This document shows, piece after piece, positions 55,219 to 63,999 of a stretch of DNA of 64,000 nt. This DNA is from Arthrospira sp. PCC 9108 (GTDB lineage Bacteria; Cyanobacteriota; Cyanobacteriia; Cyanobacteriales; Microcoleaceae): NCBI GenBank assembly GCA_016745315.1, contig CP066886.1, forward strand, positions 768,501-832,500, in the 5' to 3' direction. Position numbers and translations under genes: made by a program. Position 1 is the first letter of the stretch, and each line of letters begins with the position of its first letter. The notes beneath the pieces were generated by a model, which was not told the DNA's origin, did no database searches, and saw only the letters and a list, made by a program, of their open reading frames with translations.

Positions 55219-56345
55219 ATGCGAATAGAGGATGATGCTCCATCACAATCACCACAGAACCTTCGGCTACCACTATTTGGTGACTGTCTCATAGTCAATC
55301 AAGACTTTCAAGAGCAATTTGAAAATTATCGAGTAAATAAAAGTATCGCCCCTTTGCTTTTGTTGGGAGATGTTCTTGAAGTCATGAAAGAGCTACCCAG
55401 TGATTCTTTCGATTGTTGTATGACTAGTCCACCCTATTGGGGAAAAAGAGAATATGACGCAGGCGGAATCGGATGGGAGCCGGATTTCAAGACTTATGTA
55501 GATAACTTATGCTCAGTTTTTTCTGAAGTTCATAGAGTTCTGAAGAAAACAGGCTCTTTTTGGCTCAACATTGGCGATTCTTACTACCACAAAAACTTGC
55601 TCGGCTTACCGTGGCGTATCGCCTTGAACTTGACAGATAATCAAGGCTGGATCCTAAGAAATAGCGTTATTTGGAACAAAGTTAAAGGAGGACCAGACCA
55701 TTCTAAGGATAGATTGAGAAATATACATGAAAACCTGTTTCACTTCGTGAAGTCACCAAAGTATTACTATGATATAGATTCTATTCGTTCTTCACCAAGA
55801 AAGACGAAAGTAGTGAATGGTTCTGTTGTTTCGGCGACGGGTGTCACTGGGATTCGCTATAAGCGAAAAATCGAGCTATCCACTGACCTATCTGAAAATG
55901 AAAAACGCAATGCTTATCAGGCATTGGAAGAAATTCTTCGTCAAGTTTCTGATGGCATTATTTCTGATTTCAGGATGATTATTCGAGGGCAACAAAGAAC
56001 CACGCATTCTGATTCTGAGAAAGTTTCTGGTCGGCCAAAGAACTCAAAGAAAAAGGATTTTACTTTCTGAAATATCATCCTAAAGGATCTAAGCCAAGTG
56101 ATGTTTGGGAAATTCTTCCAGAAGATACTCAAAAACGAGAACTTCACTTTGCACCCTATCCCGTCGATCTTTGTAAAATTCCCATATCTTCTACCTGTCC
56201 ACCTAACGGAATTATTATAGATCCTTTTTGTGGTACTGGAACTACGATGTTGGTAGCCCAGTTACTTGGCAGAAAGTCCTGCGGGATAGATATTTCCCAT
56301 CATTACTTAGAGATAGCGAAAGCCAGAAGTGAAACAATTTTATGA
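55219..56345 (+). pseudogene. Type II DNA methyltransferase (beta class), one frameshift
   Basis: Motif IV TSPPYWGKREY (about residue 70) precedes the SAM-binding motif I FCGTGTT (near 56228-56250), the order of beta-class N6-adenine/N4-cytosine enzymes; SPPY favours N4-cytosine. The frame must move -1 at about 56030 (SGRPKNSKKK versus AKELKEKGFYFLKYHP) to reach the end at 56345. About 375 aa joined. Start chosen at ATG 55219 after AAGGATC; TTG 55198 is possible. Overlaps the endonuclease gene by 4 bp. Confidence 0.82.
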
Positions 56346-57152
56346 GTAAAATAATTGAGATTTTTGGATATTCAATAAATCAACCCGAACATATAGATTG
56401 GACAAGTCTTATTCGAGAGCAACATTGTCCATATTTACAAAGGCGTTGTATAAAAGTCCGCAAAAGTCAACCTGATATATCCATATATCTGCTCAGTAAT
56501 CTATGGCAAAAATGCGATTCCGGTCATCATTTGTCCTCATAGGTTGCTAGAGAGAAAACAGATCTTCATAGACTGCTTACACTTGTTAACGAACCATGAA
56601 CCTGGAAATGAATTGCATCTGGTTTCAGAAATTTCAATTCCAGGAGGGAATGTGGATTATTTTCTCGTATCTGCCTTAAATAATAAGGTGAAGGATTTTG
56701 TTGGCATTGAACTCCAAACGCTGGATACAACCGGTACTGTGTGGCCGGAACGCCAACGGTTACTTGAAGAACTGGGAGTTCCTACAGAAGATAACCAAAG
56801 TCAATCCCAAAAGACCTTCGGTATGAACTGGAAAATGACAGCTAAAACAATCCTTATACAGCTACATCATAAAATTGAGACTTTTGAGCATATCAATAAA
56901 AAGCTGGTTCTTGTAATTCAAGATTGTTTCCTAGATTATATACAGCGTGAATTTAGCTTTTCACATATCAGTCATCAAGCTCAATTAGGAGATTCTATGC
57001 ATATTCATGCCTATCAAATGACGGAGCAACCAGACCATTCTTTGAGGTTAGCGTTGGGTTGTCGTTTAAGTACAGATGTGGAGGGTATTGCTAGATGTTC
57101 TGGTCTTCAAGCCGAGGCGAATATTGAACTTGAGCAAATCGTAAAGCCTTAG
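56342..57152 (+). pseudogene. NotI-family restriction endonuclease, one frameshift
   Basis: MSKIIEIFGYSIN, REQHCPYLQRRCIKVRKSQ, then in the +1 frame YICSVIYGKNAIPVIICPHR, LLERKQIF, GGNVDYFLVS and FVGIELQTLDTTG. The Cys set (CPY-x4-C, CS, ICP) matches the iron-binding knot of NotI, and D-x(n)-E-x-Q is its PD-(D/E)XK core. About 268 aa joined. The lesion is near 56480. With the adjacent methyltransferase it forms a complete but doubly broken type II system. Recognition site unknown. Confidence 0.8.
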
Positions 57153-57216
57153 AATCGAAGTTGTCAGTGAACACTGTGTTTACTCCTGTGTAACTTATTG
57201 ACTAGTTAACACTGCG

Positions 57217-57464
57217 TTGGTGCGGACGGAACAGAGGTTATCGGTGAGAGTCTGGCAGTTGCCAATTAGCGATCGCTGGCGTTTAGTCCAGTGCTTGTTA
57301 ACTTCAATTCAACAGGAAACCCTCACCGTGAATTCATCAACAAAAAATGTGAATTATTTTGCGGAGCTTCATCCCTGGACTCAAAGCCTCATTAAAGTCA
57401 TTCAGTTAGGAACAGAAGAACCCCCAGAACCTTATGTAGACTACTAGAGGAGAAGTACAGGTAA
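57217..57464 (+). pseudogene. Antitoxin with one-base deletion near its end
   Basis: GTG 57217 (alternative GTG 57241). PISDRWRLVQCLLTSIQQE, FAELHPWTQSLIKVIQLGTE and PYVDY. It stops at TAG 57445 because one base is lost: GACTAC-TAGAGGAG would read GACTAC-CTAGAGGAG (DYLEEKYR-stop). Related in style to antitoxins paired with PIN toxins, none of which follows. Confidence 0.6.
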
Positions 57465-57556
57465 AGCAGGCTGATGCTCCATCAATTGACCGCTTCTTGG
57501 CTTGTGGTTACAATGTAGTTACATCCTGCCTTTAAGGCGATCCAAGCATCAGCAAA
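57465..57556. other. Spacer with interspersed motif
   Basis: Contains CTTGGCTTGTGGTTACAATG, the same promoter-like TTCTTGGC...TACAAT theme seen before vapB and DUF433 genes. No gene. Confidence 0.4.
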
Positions 57557-57728
57557 GTGATTAGAACCCGAATCGTTAAAATGGGCAACTCCCAAAACAC
57601 GACCCTGTGTGATCATCTCACCCTATGAAATGAACCGTTATATTGCCACGGTGATTATTGCACCAATGACGACAAAAGGGAAAGCCTACCCGACGGGAAT
57701 TTCCTGCCAGTTTCATGGTACAGTTTGA
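57557..57728 (+). pseudogene. MazE head fused to MazF body (deletion remnant)
   Basis: GTG 57557 gives VIRTRIVKMGNSQN, the start of a MazE/AbrB antitoxin, and then jumps at CAAAAC-ACGACC into the MazF core (RPCVIISPYEMNRYIATVII, 57600-57728) in another frame. A deletion has removed the MazE body and MazF start. The downstream text duplicates 54258-54389. Confidence 0.75.
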
Positions 57729-58001
57729 TCACACCTTGCCATTATTGATATTGTAGGAGTTATTTGTGAAAGCCCGTGACTTGCTCAAGCCAGGTGAAAA
57801 GGTGGTTGTTATTTTTACAGCCGAAGGTCGCCAAAACCCAATTCGGTATCTTCCTTGATGTAGCTTTAATTCTGGAAAACTGGCTGAAGTCGGCGGGAGT
57901 TCAAGGAGCGATCGCCTTTTGTCGGGTGAATGTTTGTAATTGGGGCGATTGGTTTCCCATATAATGTTTCCTTAGTAAACGAACGATCGCCTTTTGTCCC
58001 T
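57729..58001 (+). other. Repeated leader plus truncated NACHT tail
   Basis: 57766-57858 repeats the 30-codon ORF of 54427. 57866-57938 is a NACHT-tail fragment (NWLKSAGVQGAIAFCRVNV) that has the unmodified HIP1 site without the 24-bp insert, then is cut at TTTGTAATTGG. No complete gene. Confidence 0.65.
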
Positions 58002-58592
58002 ATGCCTAAATCAGCCCCATCCCCAAAAAATAATATGCCAGTCTTGGTTATGAGGCGGAACTTTTCAAGGCAGCCGACAAGTTACGCGGCAATATGGAGC
58101 CCTCCGATTATAAGCACGTTGCCCTGGGGCTAATATTTCTCAAGCACATCTGCGATCGCTTTGAGACTCGACAGCGAGAACTAGCCGAGGAATACCCCGA
58201 AGGCGTGGAAGATTCCGATGAGTATACAGCAGAAAATGTGTTTTGGAGTCCTACAGGCGGCGCGGTGGTCGCACCCGCAAGCCAACGCCAAGCAGCCGAC
58301 CATTGGCAAGCTGATTGATGAGGCTATGCTGGCGATCGAAAAGGAGAATTCCTCCCTGAAGGGGGTTCTGCCCAAGGAATACGCCCGCCCCGCCTTGAAT
58401 GCCGTAATGCTGGGGGAGTTGATCGACCTGATCTCTAACATTGCCCTAGGGGAGGCGCAGGACACCGCCAGGGATGTATTGGGGCGGGTGTATGAGTATT
58501 TTCTCGCCAGTTTGCCGGGTCCGAGGGCAAGCGAGGGGGCGAGTTTTACACCCCGCGATCGGTGGTGCGGGTGATGGTGGAGATGCGTCTAC
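58002..58592 (+). pseudogene. hsdM: HsdM (type I methyltransferase) N-terminal fragment, frameshifted
   Basis: MPKSAPSPKNN, then across several frames ADKLRGNMEPSDYKHVALGLIF as LKHICDRFETRQ, YTAENVFWSPTGG, TIGKLIDEAMLAIEKEN, KGVLPKEYARPAL, LGELIDLISNIAL and RVYEYFLASLP; these are the HsdM N-terminal (DUF/bundle) domain. It ends at VVRVMVEM, before the SAM-binding NPPF motif, where a 61-bp inverted repeat starts. At least two frameshifts (about 58045 and 58260). Confidence 0.8.
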
Positions 58593-58650
58593 ATAGCCTA
58601 TAACCCCTATTCTACCGTTACTTAGGTGTTACTCAAAACCATAGCAGGAT
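58590..58650. repeat. 61-bp inverted repeat, left arm
   Basis: Exact reverse complement of 62837-62897 over all 61 bases by direct reading. It starts TACATAGCCTATAACCCC and ends ATAGCAGGAT. The left arm lies at the truncation point of hsdM, 17 bp before the recombinase ATG. Confidence 0.95.
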
Positions 58651-58666
58651 AACAAGTGAGTAAAAA

Positions 58667-59632
58667 ATGAGTAACGATATCAATACCCCCTACAGTAGGG
58701 GGAAAGGGTAACTATGACGGGGGCTATGCTAGATTCTTGAAAGCCTATCAGGAGTTTAAGGGTGAGTGTCCTAGGGGGGTTAGCCTTAAAATCCAGAAGT
58801 CAGGGCTTAGGTACAATCTCTTATTGCAGTTTAAGCAACCACCTACCGGGAAACGCAGCTCCAAAACGGCTAACCTTGAGTGTACTCCAGAAGGGGTGAT
58901 AGACGGCGTCAAGAAAGCTAAATTGGTATCTGAAGCCCTAGGGACTATCACTAGCGCTAGTGAATTTTGGGATTGGTACGATAAAACCATCCTAGGGAAA
59001 AATCAGATTGAGGATAATCTGATAACCTACCGGGAAATATTTCAACAACTGGAGGATGAGTATTTTGCCGGGTACAACCGCAACACAGGAAGGAAACGTT
59101 CTCGCGATATCGTAAGCGATTTAACATCTTACCATCAAAGTAAAGGGGTATATTTTGACCAGTTTCCTAACTGGGATATTCACCCCACGTGGGAGGGCTT
59201 TAAAGCTATGCTATACACTCCCCTACAGAACGGAGAACAATTAGTAGGTTCCAAAACATTTAAAGAACGTTACTACATCTTAAAAGCCATAGCTAAGAAA
59301 TCACCTAACAAAGACCATTTGCTTAAACAGCTTGAGCCTATTAACCCTAAACAAACACGATTCACCGTTAAGCAGCGTATAGGCATTAATGCCTTTAAAG
59401 ATTGGTGGTTTAACACCAAACAGGAAGCCTATACCATCAGAAACTCACAACATCAATCATCCCGACATAGCTGTTTATGGGTAACGGGTATGACAGTAAT
59501 GTACGGACTGAGACCAACTGAAATAGCCGCTGCTGTTAATCTAACCAAACGTTATGTAACGGATGATGGTGTAATCATCAAAGCACTATCAGACCCTGAT
59601 AATCAAGATAATTATCTTGTATTAGGAGATTA
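58667..59632 (+). pseudogene. Tyrosine recombinase gene, 5' part (split by an intron)
   Basis: ATG 58667 gives MSNDINTPYSRGKG and stops at a TAA in GGGTAA. The +1 frame continues NYDGGYARFLKAYQEFKGECP, a core-binding type region (YREIFQQLEDEYFAGYN), and TGMTVMYGLRPTEIAAA with the first catalytic Arg, up to LVLGD. Homopolymer run AGGGGGAAAGGG explains the first shift. The gene then meets the group II intron at 59633; removing it exactly restores the frame (GGA GAT TA|C ACT TAC). Confidence 0.85.
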
Positions 59633-59729
59633 ATTAGGGGTCGAGATAGACCTCACGGTCTACCCCTCCCATTCAAAACCGTACTTGAGACTTTCACCTC
59701 ATACGGCTCCTAGTTTGACCGTCTCCTTG

Positions 59730-61547
59730 TTAAGAGTACAGCATCATCTCTTCATCAAGAGCTGTTTTATCGTCGTGACAATGGCGATGTAATAATTGAA
59801 TATTCTTATAGTCATCCTTTCCGCCTTGGCTTCTAGGTACAATGTGGTCTATTTCAATTAAATCTGATGGGGTAAAGAATTGCCCACACCAGGTACATCT
59901 ACCTTTTTGCTTTTTGAGTAGTTTTGCTACCCTATTTGGCGTATCGATTGCTCGTCCTTTCCTGCTTGCCAGTAGGTCCAATTTCCGTCATAAAGTGTTG
60001 CGTCAGGGCGTCTTAAGGTATGTCTGACAATTGGAGTCCAGTTGTGTTTGAATAGATGTAACCCATCTTTGGTTTGGAACAGCCAATTTTCGTGTCTTTC
60101 TTTCCCATTGCTAAGTTTAATTGTTCCATGTCTGAAATAATTTCTTAGCTTTTCGTGACTTGCCTTTCCGCATCTTGATACTGTCCATGCCCGTAACATT
60201 TGCCAGATTGTCTTATCTAGTTTGGTGAATGTCTCTGTTGAGACTACCCCTGAGTAATAGTTTGACCATCCCATAATAATTGGGTTTAGTTTGTTAATTA
60301 GGGTTGATTGAGGTGCTGTTTTAAATTGTTTAATTACACCTTTTATCACTTCTGTGTGGGCAACTGCTTTTTGGCTGGGTTTAATGTGGGTCTTGTGACC
60401 GATTAATCGGCTTGCCATTCCCCCTGTTTTCCCAGATTTATATTTTCCTGCTGGATATTGCCTGATATTGAATCCTAGAAAATCAAATCCTGGCTCCTCT
60501 GTTCTGCCTTCATATTCAATAGGTTTGAACGTATGGCAGATTCGAGTCTTTTCAGGTTTTATTTCTAATCCCACAGGTTTTAACCGTTCGGAAATAGCAG
60601 TTTTGCACTGTTCAATGATTTCTAGTGATGGGGATATCACTACAAAGTCATCGGCGTATCTTATAACAGTAGCCTGCGCTCTGTTTGCTTTCTTTGGATA
60701 CATTGTCTCTATGAACCTAATCATGCCATCCAATGCGATGTTAGCTAGGAGTGGACTTATTACCCCTCCCTGGGGTGTCCCTGATTCTGTATCCTCAAAT
60801 ACGCCGTTATCTAGCACGCCTGCTTTGAGCCATTGTTTCAGGTCTCTTTTTAGGCAGCTTGGACAATGAATTTTGGACAGTAGGTAATCATGGTTTATTC
60901 GGTCAAAACATTTTGCTATATCAGCATCGAGTACATAATATTCACCCTTGTTGATACTTGAGTAAATTCGTGCTATTGCATCTTGGGCTGACCGTCCGGG
61001 ACGGAACCCATAGCTTGTGCTTTCAAATCTCGATTCCCATTCAGGTTCGAGAGCCGACTTAACCAAGGCTTGCCTTGCTCTATCTTGGATTGTGGGTATT
61101 CCTATTCCAGCTTTTTTCATCCCTACCAGGTTTTGGAATCCACACCCGTCGCAGTGGTTTTGCTTTGAGGTTTTCTTTGATTTTCTCGGTCATTTCTAGC
61201 CTTTGTTTAGGGGATATTGCTATCACACCATCTACTCCAGCCGTCTTTTTGCCTTGACCCGCTTGGGGGGCGGGTTTATTAAGCTGACTGTTGGGAAGCA
61301 TGGCTGACCGTGGAACCCGCCCCTACAGTCGCACTGCTAAGAGTCGGGCATAATATGATTTCACCAATAGACGTTGCCACCTTCTTACCTTTGCGTCCTG
61401 TCCCGATTTAGCTGCTTGAAATATACTCTTTTGGAGCTTGAAAACTTTCCGTTGAACCTTAGTCCACGGGATGGTCTTCCATGCGTTGTTCGTAGTCTTG
61501 ATTGGTTTTGATTTCCCAAATCCTTTCTTTAAACTCGCTATCGCCAT
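59730..61547 (-). pseudogene. ltrA: Group II intron reverse transcriptase/maturase with HNH domain, copy 2 (broken)
   Basis: N-terminal domain 61323-61547 (MAIASLKKGFGKSKPIK); MITE-like insert; GQGKKTAGVDGV segment in 61080-61301; fingers, palm with YADD and domain X in 59927-61120; HNH (CTWCGQFF, DHIVPRSQGGKD) in 59730-59981. Breaks: the insert, the shared A6 shift at about 61116, and a one-base loss at about 59968 (CTTGCCAGTAGG versus GTTGCCCAGTAAG in copy 1). It keeps the region that copy 1 lost near CFDRINHDYLLS. Confidence 0.87.
61263..61326. repeat. MITE-like palindromic insert inside intron RT copy 2
   Basis: Same element and same position as 29752-29815 in copy 1 (differing by one G in the run), so it was present before the two introns separated. 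Confidence 0.8.
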
Positions 61548-62266
61548 TTGTACACCTACTTGACTCTATTTCTTTACAATCAAACCGTGACCCGTTAGCA
61601 TATCCCTACCATTACAGTCGGGCGTTGGCTTCTGGTCACATCTCACCCCCTAATAGGCTTACGCTTACACTTTCACTACTGACTTTCTCGACCAGATTAT
61701 CAGAGCCTAAGAGGGGTTAAAACGTTCCGTTTATATGGGCATTCCATCTTTAGATTTGTCCTATCCACCGGGGTACTTTTAAAGGTCTGTGTAGGTGATG
61801 AAGTGATTACCCTACTTTTCCCCTTACTCTTTTGAGCGCAGCGTATCAACCTGTTTCGCTGCTCAATAATGACGATGGTTCAAGCCGGACATTCGGTTTC
61901 CCTAATCATGGATGGTTGGCAGTGGTCTCGGTTCTGGTGTTGGGTTACACCTAGGAGCTTTCCGTTCCCCGCTTCAATCCTGAGGTTGTGATTCCCAAAA
62001 TTGGGGGTGGCTATCGCCGTTACCCTAATTTCCTAACTTTACTTATCCATTTCTGGGCTTACTATAAGGAATTTGTATGGGTTAGTTCGTTTTGACCTTG
62101 GGTTCCCTGCCTTGTTTGGTATATCTCTATACCGAACGTTGGGACATATAAACAGTTATGAGGATGGTCACGAGTGCGTTCCTTATATTCAACCAAGGGG
62201 TTGAAGTCCCCACCAGGCGGTTACTTCGGGTATTTCAACCCTATTTCATGCCTGAACGTTTCGCAC

Positions 62267-62759
62267 CACTTACTTTACTGACGCAGAAGGTCGGAAAGTG
62301 AGTATTAAAACAGGGGGAAGGGTTGTAGCCCCAATTCCCAGTCCCGAAATGTTTGATTTCCTAGAATTGAAACGGCCGTTGTTACCAGAATATAGCCCGA
62401 AAAAAGGCAGTCAACCCAAAACCATAGCTGGAGGCTTTGACGCAACGTTTAGTAACAGAATTCAATCTATGAAATGCCCGGTAACCCAGAAATATGCTTT
62501 TCGTAGACTGTACAACCTGTTAGGTGAACAATATGGACTACCTATCGAGTTGCGAGCTAGACTTATGGGACATAGCACAATCGTCAATGAGGGTAAATAC
62601 AAGACAGAAGGCATTGACGCTACCTTAGAAGTTCTCAAAGGGGTTTCTAAGTTACCTATACCATTGAACGTGGCTATAGAACGGTTAACAGCGTTAGGGG
62701 TTGATATTGATAGCTCTGAAGCTAAATTATTTCTTAGAGTTATCTATCTGATAGATTAA
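62267..62759 (+). pseudogene. Tyrosine recombinase gene, 3' part
   Basis: Continues the interrupted frame: TYFTDAEGRKVSIKTGGRVV, KYAFRRLYNLLGEQYGLP, RARLMGHSTIVNEGKYKTEG with the catalytic His and the Tyr nucleophile, and ends at RVIYLID. A GTG at 62298 could start a 153-aa C-terminal fragment. Joined with the 5' part the protein is about 485 aa, the length of phage-type integrases. Confidence 0.85.
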
Positions 62760-62788
62760 TCTAATCGTCAACCTTTCATAAATTAACA

Positions 62789-62820
62789 CCCCTAGATTAA
62801 ACCCCTAGGGGTTATTTTAT
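62789..62820 (+). terminator. Terminator after the recombinase
   Basis: CCCCTAG (62789-62795) and CTAGGGG (62805-62811) with a 9-nt loop, followed by TTATTTTAT. It lies 30 bp past the stop codon. Confidence 0.7.
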
Positions 62821-62836
62821 GGCTACAGATTGATAG

Positions 62837-62897
62837 ATCCTGCTATGGTTTTGAGTAACACCTAAGTAACGGTAGAATAGGGGTTATAGGCTATGTA
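62837..62897. repeat. 61-bp inverted repeat, right arm
   Basis: Begins ATCCTGCTATGG and ends GGCTATGTA; perfect reverse complement of 58590-58650. The two arms enclose the recombinase and its intron (4.19 kb between them). Confidence 0.95.
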
Positions 62898-62898
62898 T

Positions 62899-62922
62899 TA
62901 GGTTCAAATCCCGCCAGAGCCA
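62899..62922 (+). other. tRNA 3'-end-like fragment, putative attachment site
   Basis: GGTTCAAATCCCGCCAGAGCCA has the T-loop consensus GGTTCAAATCC followed by seven acceptor bases and CCA-like end. No tRNA body is upstream; the inverted repeat begins 2 bp before. tRNA 3' ends are the usual targets of tyrosine recombinases, so this is probably the att site left by integration. Confidence 0.6.
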
Positions 62923-63807
62923 TTTAACTTAAACCCTTATCCTGACTACTATCGCGGGAATTGCTTTAACCCGATAGTCGTACCTAATTACTCATATATT
63001 ACTCACAATCTAGTCCTAGCACAGGAAAATAATTCTGTCAATAGGTTGATTACTCAGTCAACAAGCACAACTTAATCAATCTGTCAAATACCCATACCAC
63101 CCCCCTAACCAAACACCGATAAGGTAACTCTCTCGTGATAGCAGTCAATGGCAAGCCTATCGGTTCGTTACGAACCATTGACTGCTATCACATCGGTCGC
63201 ACCCCTAAGAGTGTTTGTTTCGGTTAGGGGGGGATATGCTTCCAAGTCAACACGATAGCCGTAGGGGGAACCCACTAGGTTATCAATGTACAACGATACT
63301 CCTATCAATGTACAAAGATATCAGACCGCCTACCTGGTTCCCTATGGGAGTCAGATTATTGGTGAAATATTGAGGAGCCTACTCACTACCAACAAAATGC
63401 GATCGCATAATCACGACTAACCTGGCTATGACATACTGAAGCGATACCCCCAAACAACTTTTCAACTGGTAACTTGTTTCGTCATCTCTCGCTGATACCT
63501 ACATAATCCTAGAGAATTGATTCCCCATCGAAACCGATACCTACATACCGCTAGACAAGTCTCCAATTTATAGGGGTACTGGGTTCCGCACAGGATGATT
63601 ACCCCTAATAGACGGGTTAAGGTTTTGGCTTAGGGTGTTTATTGTGGGTAAACTAGGGGTGGGTTCATATAAACTTCCAATAGACTACTGGCAATAGACT
63701 ACTGGCAAAAAATACAAACAACCCCTATCATGATAGGACACGATAAGGGTTAAGGTTGTTATTGAGTTAGGGTTAGCTGTTAGGTGTTAGGTGTTAGGGT
63801 TTAGGGT
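62923..63807. other. Gene-free region rich in hairpins and short direct repeats (origin-like)
   Basis: No ORF worth reporting in 885 bp. Seen: a 17-bp perfect hairpin at 63135-63191; TATCAATGTACAA twice, 22 bp apart (63281, 63303); GATACCTACATA twice, 42 bp apart (63494, 63536); CAATAGACTACTGG as an exact tandem pair (63678-63705); and a G/T-rich TTAGGGTTAGC tract at 63766-63810. Such spacing is typical of iteron-type replication origins or multi-site regulatory DNA. Confidence 0.55.
63135..63191. repeat. Long hairpin: 17-bp stem with a nested dyad
   Basis: GTGATAGCAGTCAATGG (63135-63151) and CCATTGACTGCTATCAC (63175-63191) pair perfectly; the 23-nt loop itself contains GGTTCG/CGAACC. No T-run follows, so it is unlikely to be a simple terminator. 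Confidence 0.9.
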
Positions 63808-63999
63808 TTAGCTGTTACTCATTCTGCACTTAGTAATCATAGCTAACGCTACGTCTGTTAGCTTGTCTACAATGAGTTGGTCAGATTTCCCTATGTAGAT
63901 GTGATGATTGACGCTACCATCCCACCCTTTGAGGTTCCAGTAGGTAAAACCATTAATTGAGAGTTTTTTGCAAGCTGTAAATCGTTTACCATTAACCTC
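63808..63999 (-). CDS. Hypothetical protein, 3' part only (runs off the window)
   Basis: Minus-strand frame open from the window edge to TAA at 63808-63810: EVNGKRFTACKKLSINGFTY, WNLKGWDGSVNHHIYIGKSD, QLIVDKLTDVALAMITK. Mixed strand/helix character and good codon pattern suggest a real gene. Family not recognised. The stop overlaps the TTAGGG-type tract. Confidence 0.5.
   Translation of the reverse strand, partial: EVNGKRFTACKKLSINGFTYWNLKGWDGSVNHHIYIGKSDQLIVDKLTDVALAMITKCRMSNS

Larger units (their letters stand above)
59633..62266 (-). mobile_element. Group II intron 2, antisense inside a recombinase gene
   Basis: 2,634 bp on the minus strand. 5' end GTGCGAAACG at 62266; domain V (GAGCCGTATGAGGTGAAAG...) and the domain VI stem lead to 3' end ...CCCCTAAT at 59633. 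The ends match intron 1. Because it lies antisense to the recombinase it cannot be spliced from that mRNA. Encoded protein at 59730-61547. Confidence 0.92.

Noticed and set aside
62899..62922. Complete tRNA gene
   Set aside because: Only the T-loop and acceptor 3' half are present; upstream bases belong to the 61-bp inverted repeat and cannot form D or anticodon arms.
63766..63810. TTAGGG-like repeats suggesting a telomere
   Set aside because: Short, irregular and internal; bacterial context and an overlapping partial gene make a telomere implausible. Treated as a G/T-rich tract.
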